Assembly (NCBI GenBank): GCA_913041325.1 | Contig: CAJWHU010000001.1 | Coordinates: 1 to 52,785, forward strand | DNA: 52,785 nt | Reading direction: 5' to 3' | From: an uncultured Fidelibacterota bacterium | GTDB lineage: Bacteria > Marinisomatota > Marinisomatia > Marinisomatales > UBA1611 | Part shown: piece after piece, positions 43,830 through 52,483 of the stretch | How positions within the stretch are numbered: position 1 is the stretch's first letter | How the letters are laid out: each line of letters starts with the position of its first letter | Program-made: the position numbers and the translations under genes | Notes under the pieces: model-generated | Database searches by the model: none | Seen by the model: the letters and a program-made list of their open reading frames with translations, nothing else | Told to the model about the DNA's origin: nothing

Positions 43830-44714
43830 ATGAATTTTGACAAAATAGAAAAGCTAATTCAAAAAGCAAATCAGGACTACAACTTGCTTATCATACCGGA
43901 TAAAAATAAAGTCTGGGATCGATTATCTCAACAATTGGAAATAATTGAAAACGAAATTCCTCGTCATCAGTCTTTATACAAATGGGACTACAAAAAATTT
44001 CTTTTTAATCCTCCCAAATTTAGTCCAAGGAGGCTTGCTACACTATCTTTAGTAATTCTACTCTCTATTCCCTTTGTATATGAGAAACTTAATTACAAAA
44101 CAGCTTATGCAAAAATGGGTGAGAAAAATTCTATAGAATTACCGGATGGATCTTTAATAACATTGAATTCTGATAGCCAAGTGCAGTTTAATAAAAAATT
44201 CAATATTTCCAATCGAACCATTGATTTAGAAGGAGAAGCTTATTTTGATATTAAAAAAGGTGACTCTCCATTCATAATCAATACAGATTATGCTACCGTT
44301 ACTGTACTAGGAACATCTTTTAACCTTAAGTCAAGAGAAGATGGCTTTGAGTTAGGGGTAAACAGCGGTTTAGTTTCAGTATCTAATGGGATTAAAAATA
44401 TCACTTTATTAAAAGGTCAGTTAATTAATTTAAAATCTGATTTGGACGACGACCTTACACCTCAAAAATCCTATTCAAACTACCCAGACTGGATCAATAA
44501 TAAGTTCTATTGCGAAAAAACACCCCTGATCGAATTATACTCTGAAATTGAACGTAGATTTAATATTAAAGTAAAATTCTATGAGCCAGAGATAAAAAAA
44601 ATAGCGGTTACAGGAATCATAGATGCGCCGAACCTAAATACTGTGCTACGCACTATTTCTTTATTAACTCATCATGAGTTTAAATTAGATGGTGACTTAT
44701 GTACTATCTTTTAA
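43830..44714 (+). CDS. FecR-family anti-sigma factor
   Basis: A 294-residue anti-sigma regulator. The N-terminal cytoplasmic part (1-65) would bind the sigma factor. One membrane helix follows at about 68-84 (RLATLSLVILLSIPFVYE). Residues about 95-195 form the FecR domain (ELPDGSLITLNSDSQVQFN, LEGEAYFDIKKGDSPFI, VTVLGTSFNL). The C-terminal DUF4974-like domain has PLIELYSEIERRFNIKVKFY and VTGIIDAPNLNTVL, the receptor-facing part. It overlaps the receptor gene by 26 nt, which supports co-expression. It transmits the signal from the TonB receptor to the sigma factor. Confidence 0.93.
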   Translation: MNFDKIEKLIQKANQDYNLLIIPDKNKVWDRLSQQLEIIENEIPRHQSLYKWDYKKFLFNPPKFSPRRLATLSLVILLSIPFVYEKLNYKTAYAKMGEKNSIELPDGSLITLNSDSQVQFNKKFNISNRTIDLEGEAYFDIKKGDSPFIINTDYATVTVLGTSFNLKSREDGFELGVNSGLVSVSNGIKNITLLKGQLINLKSDLDDDLTPQKSYSNYPDWINNKFYCEKTPLIELYSEIERRFNIKVKFYEPEIKKIAVTGIIDAPNLNTVLRTISLLTHHEFKLDGDLCTIF

Positions 44715-47337
44715 ATTTGAGAGCTTCCTATCATTAACCCTACTATTAGTTTTTCCGACTATCAAGTTTGATTTATACGCCCAAGATACACTAGAATTTC
44801 AATACAATGACATCAGCGTAAAAACGGCAATTAAAGACATCATAGATAGATATGATCTGCCAATAATTTTTCTTGATAGCATTCCAGATCAAAATATTAC
44901 TCAATCTTGCTTCAATTGTAATCCAGATAAGTCGATATCACTAATTTTGTCATCCACTCCGCTGAAATGGAAAAAATTAAATTCACAATATCTGATCTAT
45001 TTCTCGTTAGACTATGATGTTTACACAATATCTGGCAGAGCAGTTGACATCCTTACAGGTGAGCCAATACCCTATGCAAATGTATTTATTAGCGGAACTC
45101 ACCTCGGTGACATATCCAACAACGATGGAATATTTTCAATATCCCAAATAAATACAGAATCATGTACCTTATCCGTCTCTTATATTGGTTATGAAACCAA
45201 GTCAAAAACCTTAACATTCCCAGAGGACGAAGGCAATTTTTTTTTAGTGTCTTTGTCGCCTAAAATTATTAGCTCAAAAGAAGTTTCGATTAAGGGTTAC
45301 CTAAGAGAATTTATGGATCGCTCAAATAACCCAGGGCAAGTATCTTTCTCCCCTAGGCACATATCTACATTACCCAATCTTGGTGAAATAGATATATTTC
45401 GCTCATTGCAATATTTACCTGGAATCACATTTGGTTTGGGGGGCACCTCTAACCTATATATCAGAGGCGGACTTCCAGAACAGAATCTTATAATGCTAGA
45501 TGGTATGCCACTCTACCATGATGGCCACATGTTTGGATTTATAACAGCAATAGCTTCGGAAGCCATAAAAGATGTTCAGGTTTACAAAGGGGGAGTACCG
45601 TCCAGATTTGGCGGTGGAGTATCAAGTGTTATTGAACTGTCTGGTAGATCAGGCAATAACACCAAATTAAATGGAGCCTTATATACAAACCTTATGAGCC
45701 AAGGTCTAACTTTGGAAGTTCCTCTACTAAGTAAAGGCAGCGTCATAATTAATTTTAGAAAATCAAATCCATCTGGCAAATACTCCAGACTCTATTCGTC
45801 AATTCAGCAATATGTAACTGGAGATAATAAATTTAGCTTATTAACGCAGACTGCTGATAATAACTATAATCAGAGTGCTACATATGATATTAAATCCTCT
45901 TACGAGGATATTAACAGCAGACTTTCATTTTTACTTAATCCAAAGCATAAAATGACATTAACACAAATTCATGGAAAAGATGCTGTAATCGAGTCAAGAA
46001 ATTATTTTGGGTTCAGTTCTATTTTGGGAAATGATAGTGTATATATTAACGAAAATACAAACCTTGATCATATAGGTGGAGTGATAAATTTTTATTCAAA
46101 ATGGAACCATTGGTATAATTCTAACCTTAGTATCTCCTCTTATGAAATCAGAAGTAACTATATCGCGGAGCAGTTTTCCTTGGTAAACACAAATAAAGAT
46201 ACCCTTATAGGTTCTATAGATGAGAAAAATAGATTTTCTGACCGTAGGATAAAATTTTTTAATCAATTCAACTTTTGGGACAACCACAAGGTATTAACTG
46301 GATTTGAAGAAACATACTTGTCCTCATATTTCAATACCATCAATAAAGACGGTTCCTCAAGCAACAATAGTCAAATCATGCAAAGTGATTTCCTGCATGC
46401 ATTTTACCTACAAGATATATGGAGCCTGAACAGAAAAACAGAATTGTCAACTGGACTTAGAGCTTCATATTACGATTCAAGAGGGAGGATTTTTTTTGAG
46501 CCTAGATTTTCACTAAAATATAAACTGCAGTCATTCCTGTCCTTCGAGTTCTCTATTGATAAACACCACCAATTCATACATAAGATAGCCTCAAACAGAG
46601 CAGATACAAGAGGAACACAATATATGTGGATATTTTCATCAAAGTATCTACCTGAAATTTCTTCAACGAATTCACACTTAGGTCTAACATTTGATAATGA
46701 AAATCATAGCCATTCACTTAGCATCTACTCGAGGAGAATAGATAATTTATTCCAGTTCAATAGTTCCTATAAAACAACTGTTACCAATGAAAATATAAGT
46801 AATGAAATATCAATTGGATCAGGAATTAGCAACGGTTTTGAAGTTATTCTTCGTAAAAAAACAGGATCAATTACTGGTTGGGTTGCATATCATTACAATA
46901 AGGTAAAAAACAGGTTCTCTGAAATTAATAATGGGGATGAATTTTTAGCTGATCAAAATAAATCTCACGAAATTAAAACAATAGCAATAACAAAACTATG
47001 GAATCTAAATATGTCAATTAGCTGGGTTTTTACTTCTGGTGGAGTATTCACAGACATTAATAATATGTATATAGAGTCTGGCTCAGGATATGACATAAAT
47101 ATAACTAGCGATAGAAATTTAAGAAGACTACCCTCCACGCATCATATGGATGTCAATATATCTAAAAGTATTCAAAGCTCGAAAATAAATATTGATTTTG
47201 GTTGCTCTATTTACAACATATATAATAAAAATAATATAAGTCATAAAAGATATAACCCCTACACTACAAGTCTATCAGTCACGGAGGTTGCTATGTTTGG
47301 AATTACACCAAATGCATATGTTAAGCTCCACTTTTAA
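44689..47337 (+). CDS. TonB-dependent outer-membrane receptor with STN and carboxypeptidase-like domains
   Basis: An 882-residue receptor. After the signal region, residues about 35-105 are an STN (secretin/TonB N-terminal) domain (FQYNDISVKTAIKDIIDRYD), used to signal to FecR. About 110-190 is a carboxypeptidase-regulatory-like domain (YTISGRAVDILTGEPIPYAN). The plug follows (IFRSLQYLPGITFGLGG, NLYIRGGLPEQNLIMLDG), then a barrel ending in a hydrophobic C-terminus (AYVKLHF). It should import, or at least sense, a ligand at the surface using TonB energy. There is no SusD gene after it, so it is not a standard SusCD pair. The start is in the last 26 bases of fecR. Confidence 0.92.
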   Translation: MVTYVLSFKFESFLSLTLLLVFPTIKFDLYAQDTLEFQYNDISVKTAIKDIIDRYDLPIIFLDSIPDQNITQSCFNCNPDKSISLILSSTPLKWKKLNSQYLIYFSLDYDVYTISGRAVDILTGEPIPYANVFISGTHLGDISNNDGIFSISQINTESCTLSVSYIGYETKSKTLTFPEDEGNFFLVSLSPKIISSKEVSIKGYLREFMDRSNNPGQVSFSPRHISTLPNLGEIDIFRSLQYLPGITFGLGGTSNLYIRGGLPEQNLIMLDGMPLYHDGHMFGFITAIASEAIKDVQVYKGGVPSRFGGGVSSVIELSGRSGNNTKLNGALYTNLMSQGLTLEVPLLSKGSVIINFRKSNPSGKYSRLYSSIQQYVTGDNKFSLLTQTADNNYNQSATYDIKSSYEDINSRLSFLLNPKHKMTLTQIHGKDAVIESRNYFGFSSILGNDSVYINENTNLDHIGGVINFYSKWNHWYNSNLSISSYEIRSNYIAEQFSLVNTNKDTLIGSIDEKNRFSDRRIKFFNQFNFWDNHKVLTGFEETYLSSYFNTINKDGSSSNNSQIMQSDFLHAFYLQDIWSLNRKTELSTGLRASYYDSRGRIFFEPRFSLKYKLQSFLSFEFSIDKHHQFIHKIASNRADTRGTQYMWIFSSKYLPEISSTNSHLGLTFDNENHSHSLSIYSRRIDNLFQFNSSYKTTVTNENISNEISIGSGISNGFEVILRKKTGSITGWVAYHYNKVKNRFSEINNGDEFLADQNKSHEIKTIAITKLWNLNMSISWVFTSGGVFTDINNMYIESGSGYDINITSDRNLRRLPSTHHMDVNISKSIQSSKINIDFGCSIYNIYNKNNISHKRYNPYTTSLSVTEVAMFGITPNAYVKLHF

Positions 47338-47377
47338 TGCTTAAATAGGGTTTAGAGGGGAAAGTAAATTAATGCAG

Positions 47378-48187
47378 CTATGTTTTATGAAATACATTCC
47401 TAATCGGTTTAAAAATAGTTTGGCTAACTGTATTTTGAATCAGCCTTACAAGGCTTTTGTACTTGTAAATTGTTTTCCAGCTTTCCATAAAATCATTTTC
47501 AAATAGAACCGCTCCGCTTAGATGTCGCATCATTTTTTTATTTGGCAATCGATTTTTATTTTTAGCCATTATATACCAAGTCTGGCGAGGATGGTACCAC
47601 GGTAGTTTTAATATTAAGAGATCTGCTTTTTTTGCAAAGTCAATGATCTTTGATCGACGATAGCTCACACATCCTGGATATACCCATCCTTCACCATTAT
47701 AATTTGTGAGCCCCTCAACAAAAGTAGCAACTATAATCCCACTATCTTTCAATGAGTGTTTAAAGTTATTTAATGCATTAATAATTATATCACTACTAGA
47801 ATGTGAAAAAATAGACTGTGCAACAATAAAGTCAAATTTTTTTGAAAAAACATCAGTATTGAATTGATCGTTATGATCAAAATTAGGTTTTTTGATTTTA
47901 ACTACGTCGTCACCGATTACATTTCTTATTGCCTCTTCGATCAACCACCTGTTTGGCTCAATGCCAAAATAATTGTTTTTATCTAGATAATTTAATATTA
48001 ATCTACCTGCTCTTAAAGATCCACAACCAACATCCAATAAACGATGGTTTGAACGTAGCCCTAGAGTAGATAGTAAGCGAAATTGCGTAGCTCCCATGAA
48101 GTCATATTGATCTGGGGGCCCAACATATGCTTTGTAGTGATCATCCCCAGGCTTCAGTTCGTGAATGTCGGAATTTGCTTTAGCCAT
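47378..48187 (-). CDS. Class I SAM-dependent methyltransferase
   Basis: A 269-residue Rossmann-fold methyltransferase. Motif I is LLDVGCGSLRAGRLI, with the acidic residue of motif II in YFGIEPNRWLIEEA. FDFIVAQSIFSHSS is motif IV-like, and SGIIVATFVEG belongs to strand 5. The C-terminal part (about 200-269) is basic, with KNRLPNKKMMRHLSG and VRLIQNTVSQTIFK. It begins MAKANSDIHELKPGDD, a polar lead that may be a small N-terminal extension. Members of this subgroup often sit in cell-surface glycan loci, but no such genes are nearby. The substrate is unknown. Confidence 0.85.
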   Translation of the reverse strand: MAKANSDIHELKPGDDHYKAYVGPPDQYDFMGATQFRLLSTLGLRSNHRLLDVGCGSLRAGRLILNYLDKNNYFGIEPNRWLIEEAIRNVIGDDVVKIKKPNFDHNDQFNTDVFSKKFDFIVAQSIFSHSSSDIIINALNNFKHSLKDSGIIVATFVEGLTNYNGEGWVYPGCVSYRRSKIIDFAKKADLLILKLPWYHPRQTWYIMAKNKNRLPNKKMMRHLSGAVLFENDFMESWKTIYKYKSLVRLIQNTVSQTIFKPIRNVFHKT

Positions 48188-48300
48188 TATATCTTGGTCT
48201 AGGTCTGATCATTATATTAGTACTATTTAAACAATTTAATTTTCTTTCAAAAATAGATTCGAGGAAAAAATTCAATTTTAACACATACTGAAAGTTAATG

Positions 48301-48652
48301 TGGAGGCGGGGAGAATCGAACTCCCGTCCGAAATAAAGGTATATAAAACTTCTACAAGCTTAGTCTTCTGATTAGGTTTTCATTTATGCGTATATCAGAG
48401 ACAAAAATACGCACAAACAAGTCTGCTAATTTTTCATCCTAAAATCGCAAACATTTTTAGGACTAGCCTATGTTGATGACGCTCCTAATTCAGACCATAG
48501 ACGCATCTAGATTGGAACGGGCCGCTAGAACTATGCTGCAGCCATGTAGCCGTAATCGGCATATATAGTTGTAACAGTTGATTTAGGAGGGAACTGTTAT
48601 CCTCCGCATGCAATCTTACATATCTTTTATCCCGTCGATACCGATCGCCCCC
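48301..48652 (-). ncRNA. ssrA: Transfer-messenger RNA (tmRNA)
   Basis: The 352-nt minus-strand RNA has a tRNA-like 5' end (GGGGGCGATCGG) pairing with the 3' end (CGCCTCC plus A). The 7-bp acceptor stem includes one G-U pair, and the T arm reads GACGGGAGTTCGATTCTCCC. The 3' CCA is not encoded. The tag frame at 48560-48531 is GCC GAT TAC GGC TAC ATG GCT GCA GCA TAG, giving A-D-Y-G-Y-M-A-A-A then stop; the exact resume codon is my reading. tmRNA with SmpB rescues stalled ribosomes and adds the tag for proteolysis. The tag resembles Chlorobi tags such as ADDYSYAMAA (from memory), which supports an FCB origin. Confidence 0.95.
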
Positions 48653-49050
48653 AATTATCAAAAAGCATTAAATCAATAAATTAGTTCCATATACAAGAAA
48701 AGGCTCTTAGCGCCAACCCTGAGCCTTTTCATAAAGTTGATTTGTAAAGTAACAACTTTTAATTGATCTTTTATCTTCTTCCTTTAAACCTTCTTTTTAT
48801 AAGTTTTTAAAAAAAAGAGACCATAAAGTATATGATATGTTCAAAATTAATCGCAACAAATAATGTCATAAATTTTGATAATATTTTAAAATAAGTGAGT
48901 TGATTAAAATTTATGGAAGAGTAATTATTGATAAACTTGGTCGAATTCTAATGCTTAAAAGAAGAGAGTGACTGGTGTTTTTACAATCTTCATTGTAATT
49001 GTTAGTGGTTCTTAGTTTCAATTTTTGGTACCTGAGAATTAAATTTGTCC
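48653..49050. other. Intergenic region upstream of tmRNA and the next plus-strand gene
   Basis: About 400 bp of AT-rich sequence between divergently transcribed tmRNA and the 188-residue lipoprotein gene. It should hold both promoters. I see one clear inverted repeat at 48698-48729 and no supported ORF; short open stretches such as the one at 48913 stop within a few codons. GATAAT occurs just before the tmRNA 5' end on the minus strand, but it is too close to be a normal -10 element unless the transcript is processed. Confidence 0.5.
48698..48729. terminator. Perfect 9-bp inverted repeat, terminator-like on both strands
   Basis: AAAAGGCTC (48698-48706) and GAGCCTTTT (48721-48729) flank a 14-base loop. 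Because each arm ends in A/T runs, the structure would look like a short rho-independent terminator on either strand. It lies upstream of tmRNA and upstream of the plus-strand gene, so what it would terminate is not clear. It might block read-through in this divergent gap, or be the 3' end of an unrecognised small RNA. Confidence 0.4.
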
Positions 49051-49617
49051 ATGAAAATACTGATGTATTTAAGCTTAAAATCTAAGCTGTTGCTTCTTTG
49101 TCCAATCTTATGCCCTTTAGTACTTAGCTGCTCATCGAACCTAATAGAAGATTCAAGTATGGCGAAGTCAGGAAAAATAGTTAAAATAAAAAACAAAAAT
49201 GGTTCAATTGTTAGGTTTACAGACAAGTACCAAAGAAGCTCACTAAAAGCTTTGCCAATAGTCATCACAACCGGGTTGATGGAGGGTGAAAAAAATAAGT
49301 TTACAGAGATTGAGTTTAGATCATACAATAGAAAAAAACCCCTTAATTATGAATTCATAGAAATGTACAATGTAAATGGAGATAAATGGGAGTGGTTTGT
49401 TAAAGAGTCAAATAAAGCATTTATAAAAAAACGAAGCTATACTATTGAGTCATACAGAGAGCGTATTGATTCAAAAGTACAGGAACTGGAGCAATTTTTT
49501 CAGCATCAGCCAGTTTATTTGAAATACGGCAGCAATACTGAAAATTTTAAACGATTAGATTCAAAACATGTTAATTCTCTTGTTAAAATCTTGAACTTTG
49601 CTGCAAATTCTTTTTAG
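49051..49617 (+). CDS. Lipoprotein of unknown function
   Basis: I start at the ATG at 49051 (MKILMYLSLK), not the TTG two codons earlier. The 188-residue protein has a signal peptide ending in a lipobox LVLSC. The mature part is polar and basic with IVKIKNKNGSIVRFTDKYQR, then YNVNGDKWEWFVKES and a helical stretch ERIDSKVQELEQFF. I do not recognise a family. It is followed 11 bp later by the VC0807-like membrane protein gene, so the two may be co-transcribed. Confidence 0.68.
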   Translation: MKILMYLSLKSKLLLLCPILCPLVLSCSSNLIEDSSMAKSGKIVKIKNKNGSIVRFTDKYQRSSLKALPIVITTGLMEGEKNKFTEIEFRSYNRKKPLNYEFIEMYNVNGDKWEWFVKESNKAFIKKRSYTIESYRERIDSKVQELEQFFQHQPVYLKYGSNTENFKRLDSKHVNSLVKILNFAANSF

Positions 49618-49628
49618 GAGTAGTTAAA

Positions 49629-50351
49629 ATGATGCCTAGACAGAAAGAAAACCCAATTGTCAATATATTAATTAACATTATAATACCCGTGGTTATCTTG
49701 CGTAATGGCAGTGACTGGCTAAATTATATCGAAATAAATGCTTTAAAGACACATAGTGATTCGTTCACTTTTCTCATTGCAATTTTATTTCCATGTATTT
49801 ATTTCCTTTATGACCTTGGACAAAAAAAAGACATCAATTTTATAGCTATAATTGGATTTATAAATGTTTTACTAACTGGTGGTATTGGAATATTTGGCGG
49901 GAAATTGGGCTTATCAAAGAATTGGTTCATAATTAAGGAAGGATCTTTACCATTAATGATTGGGTTTATACTTTGTGCCGTTAGTAAATACAAAAGAGTA
50001 ACATTTAATTCAGTTTTGCTTAATGATATAATTTTTGATATTGACAAAATCAAAAATAATTTATCAGAAAATAAAAAATTAGCGCTTGATAATTTATCAT
50101 TTAACGCAGGAATACATTTAATAATAGGTTTTTTTACGAGTTCAATTATTCAATTTATTTTAGCTAGCCAAATTGTTACCTCGAACCCTGGAGAACCTAG
50201 CTTTAATAAAGAAGTCTCAACAATGACATGGATAAGCTATCTTGCAGTTTTTTTACCCACAGTAGTAATTGTAGGTAGAGGTCTTTTAAAGCTAATAAAT
50301 GGCATTGAGAACCTGACTGGTTTAGCGAAAGAGGACTTCCTAAGAACTTAG
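49629..50351 (+). CDS. VC0807-like integral membrane protein
   Basis: A 240-residue polytopic membrane protein. The opening ENPIVNILINIIIPVVILRN is close to the VC0807/intracellular-septation-like family, as are the central NVLLTGGIGIF and WFIIKEGSLPLMIGFIL. I count about five or six hydrophobic segments: 10-24, 45-60, 70-88, 105-118, 160-178 and 200-215. The function of that family is not established. A GGAG stands eight bases before the ATG, a stronger ribosome site than most genes here have; the second Met could also be the start. Confidence 0.75.
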   Translation: MMPRQKENPIVNILINIIIPVVILRNGSDWLNYIEINALKTHSDSFTFLIAILFPCIYFLYDLGQKKDINFIAIIGFINVLLTGGIGIFGGKLGLSKNWFIIKEGSLPLMIGFILCAVSKYKRVTFNSVLLNDIIFDIDKIKNNLSENKKLALDNLSFNAGIHLIIGFFTSSIIQFILASQIVTSNPGEPSFNKEVSTMTWISYLAVFLPTVVIVGRGLLKLINGIENLTGLAKEDFLRT

Positions 50352-50422
50352 AGAAAAGTAAACTGAACGAAGATTCACCCGGATAATTTTTGAAATACAT
50401 GTTTTAAATAAAGAGTTCGTAA

Positions 50423-51166
50423 TTGAATAAGGTAACCATTATCATTTCTTTTTTACTTATTGGACTTAGCCACACGCAAACAATAACGATTAGTGACCAC
50501 CAATCAGAGTTACCTCTGGGAAACGTAAATGTTTTTAAGAATGATCTTGGTACTACTACAGATAGTAATGGCATGTGTGACCTTCATTTCTTCCAATTTA
50601 ATGATCAAATTACATTTTCTTTAATTGGTTACAGCACGCTTAAACTGAAAAAAAATGAAGTCCCGAAAGTACTTTTTATGAAAAAAGAATCAATATCAAT
50701 GAATCCCATTAACGTAATTGGCGCTAAAAAAAGACAAAGAAAAAGTTATAGTAAACTTGAGAAAGACGTAAGAAAAGTATACCCATATGCGAAGAGAGTA
50801 TCAGAACTACTAGTAAAATATGATCCCATGATAGATAGTTTACAATTGCACTCCGTACTTAATAGATATCAAAAAAAGAAAGCAGTTTTTTCGAAAATTG
50901 AAGATGAGTTAATAGCAAGATATGGATATCGGATAAGAAAACTTACCAGAAACCAAGGGCGAATTTTAATAAAATTGATTGATAGGGAGACCCACAGAAC
51001 CTCCTATGATATTATAAAAGATTTTAGAAACATTTTTAGTGCATCATTCTGGCAATTAACTGCACGAATATTTGGCCACAATCTAAAGTCCGGATATAAA
51101 CCACAAAAGGGTGAAGATCGTTTAATTGAAATTATTGTTTCTAAAATTGAGACGAAAAGTCACTAA
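50423..51166 (+). CDS. DUF4294-domain protein with N-terminal carboxypeptidase-regulatory-like domain
   Basis: A 247-residue exported protein beginning at a TTG; no ATG fits the signal peptide (KVTIIISFLLIGLSHTQ). About 20-95 is a carboxypeptidase-regulatory-like sandwich (LPLGNVNVFKNDLGTTTDSN). About 105-245 matches DUF4294, common in Bacteroidetes: KLEKDVRKVYPYAKRVSELL, KLTRNQGRILIKLIDRETHR, TSYDIIKDFRNIFSASFWQ, ARIFGHNLKSGYKP. The function of DUF4294 is unknown. Domain calls are from memory; the fusion of the two is the unusual feature. Confidence 0.72.
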   Translation: MNKVTIIISFLLIGLSHTQTITISDHQSELPLGNVNVFKNDLGTTTDSNGMCDLHFFQFNDQITFSLIGYSTLKLKKNEVPKVLFMKKESISMNPINVIGAKKRQRKSYSKLEKDVRKVYPYAKRVSELLVKYDPMIDSLQLHSVLNRYQKKKAVFSKIEDELIARYGYRIRKLTRNQGRILIKLIDRETHRTSYDIIKDFRNIFSASFWQLTARIFGHNLKSGYKPQKGEDRLIEIIVSKIETKSH

Positions 51167-51236
51167 CTAAAAATCTCAAATATAAAATTCAAGTGTTTTT
51201 GCTTATGCTTATTAAAAATGATTAGTAGATTAAACA

Positions 51237-51557
51237 ATGAATAAATATTTTGTTTATGTTATTGAATTAGATGAAGAAGTTGCTGAATACCAAAAGTTCA
51301 GGACTAAAAACCCATTTTATATCAAAGGAAGCGGTTGTTTATACATAGGCCAATCAACAAGAAAACCAGAGCTAAGATTTGAGCAACACAAAGAGGGATA
51401 TAAATCAAATAGTTACGCAAAAAAATTTGGACTTAGACTTAGACCCGATATTTATGATAAATATAATCCCATACCTACTAGGATAGATGCGTTAGAAATT
51501 GAGAAAATGCTTGGGAAAAGACTTAGAAAAAAAGGCGTCGGGGTTTGGTTTAATTGA
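51237..51557 (+). CDS. Small GIY-YIG-like protein
   Basis: A 106-residue protein with a GIY-YIG nuclease-like layout: YFVYVIELDEEV (first strand), CLYIGQSTRKPELRFEQHKE (second motif with the Arg and His positions), GYKSNSYAKKFGLRL, then ALEIEKMLGKRLRKKGVGVW with the catalytic-type Glu. Free-standing proteins of this size include UvrC-like, homing or uncharacterised nucleases. The first motif reads Y-V-I rather than G-I-Y, and an insertion of about 13 residues separates the two motifs. Activity and target are not known. It lies alone on the plus strand between DUF4294 and small membrane genes. Confidence 0.65.
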   Translation: MNKYFVYVIELDEEVAEYQKFRTKNPFYIKGSGCLYIGQSTRKPELRFEQHKEGYKSNSYAKKFGLRLRPDIYDKYNPIPTRIDALEIEKMLGKRLRKKGVGVWFN

Positions 51558-51572
51558 TGGTTTGACATTCTT

Positions 51573-51686
51573 ATGCAAGAATATGACAAAAAAGAATTAA
51601 AAAATAGGAGACCCCTTAATATTATTGCAATTATTCTTGCCCTGGTATTTATAAGCTTTGCAGTTATTTTATATAATCAGACTTAA
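51573..51686 (+). CDS. Small single-pass membrane protein (37 aa)
   Basis: A 37-residue frame with a charged N-terminus (MQEYDKKELKNRRP) and one strongly hydrophobic helix (LNIIAIILALVFISFAVIL), ending YNQT. This organisation is typical of small inner-membrane proteins. It begins 16 bases after the GIY-YIG-like gene. There is no clear ribosome site, which weakens the call. No family is recognised. Confidence 0.42.
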   Translation: MQEYDKKELKNRRPLNIIAIILALVFISFAVILYNQT

Positions 51687-51722
51687 TTACATTGTTTATT
51701 TGCAAAGATCATAAATAATAAG

Positions 51723-51869
51723 ATGACGTACAAAACAGTTCATATTTTATTCATACTTTTAGGAATAATAATAATTGTCATATCTTTAAAATCCTTACTA
51801 TTGATACCCTTAATAGTCGGGATATGTGTTCTACTCCAAGGAATTTTAGGGTTTATAAGAACTAAGTAA
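51723..51869 (+). CDS. Small two-helix membrane protein (48 aa)
   Basis: A 48-residue frame: MTYKTVHILFILLGIIIIVI then SLKSLLLIPLIVGICVLLQG and ILGFIRTK. Two hydrophobic helices are joined by a short basic turn. It ends 9 bases before the TTG start of the MORN-repeat gene. It resembles other short membrane proteins of FCB bacteria in composition but I assign no family. The start has no clear Shine-Dalgarno, as for many genes here. Confidence 0.48.
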   Translation: MTYKTVHILFILLGIIIIVISLKSLLLIPLIVGICVLLQGILGFIRTK

Positions 51870-51877
51870 AGTATCAA

Positions 51878-52474
51878 TTGATTATAGTATTAAAAAATTT
51901 AACCTACCTACTACTCTCAGGTTGCTTAGGTGCTCAATATTTTTACGAGTTCAACCAGCTAGAAAAACATAATGGTATTTACAGGAAAAAAAATGAAAAT
52001 AAACCAGCCAATGGAATTGTTTATGCGTATGTAAATGGTGAGGAGGTAAAAATGGGAAAGGTCATTTACGGTAAAAAACATGGTAGATGGATAGAGTGGC
52101 ATCCAAACGAAAGAAAATTAGATGAAAACTATAAACATGGTCTTCTGGACGGAACTTCGACTTTGTTTTATAAAAATGGCCAACGCGAATGGAGATATAC
52201 ATTTAACAAAAACATTTTAGATGGCATATATACGAAATGGTATAGAAATGGAAAACGAGCGGTAGAGGGTGTTTTTGAAAATGGACATCCCTCTGGTGTT
52301 TGGGTATGGCGAAATAAACTTGGAGAAATAACAAAGAAAAAAAAATACCCATCCAAGAAAAAAAATGTTTCTGGCAAATACAAACAGTACTTTTACAGAC
52401 CACCTCCTAAACATATTGCCAAGTACGATTCATTTAATTTTTACCCTAACATTAAACATATACTTTTAAAATAA
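51878..52474 (+). CDS. Exported MORN-repeat-variant protein
   Basis: A 198-residue protein read from a TTG, since no ATG precedes the signal-like segment IIVLKNLTYLLLSGCLGAQY. MORN-like repeats follow at about 60-150, with the pattern G..HG.W.EW..NG and GQREWRY: GKKHGRWIEWHPNERKLDE, LLDGTSTLFYKNGQREWRY, ILDGIYTKWYRNGKRAVEG, HPSGVWVWRNKLGE. These resemble the YwqK-type repeats of bacterial surface or antitoxin-like proteins. The basic C-terminus (KKKKYPSKKKNV) is polar. A role is not known; the repeats suggest protein or lipid contacts. Confidence 0.72.
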   Translation: MIIVLKNLTYLLLSGCLGAQYFYEFNQLEKHNGIYRKKNENKPANGIVYAYVNGEEVKMGKVIYGKKHGRWIEWHPNERKLDENYKHGLLDGTSTLFYKNGQREWRYTFNKNILDGIYTKWYRNGKRAVEGVFENGHPSGVWVWRNKLGEITKKKKYPSKKKNVSGKYKQYFYRPPPKHIAKYDSFNFYPNIKHILLK

Positions 52475-52483
52475 GGTGATCAT

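Noticed and set aside
48301..48360. tRNA-like TTCGA arm that could be taken for a tRNA gene
   Set aside because: Its partner acceptor strand is 350 bases away with a tag frame between, so it is the 3' end of tmRNA.
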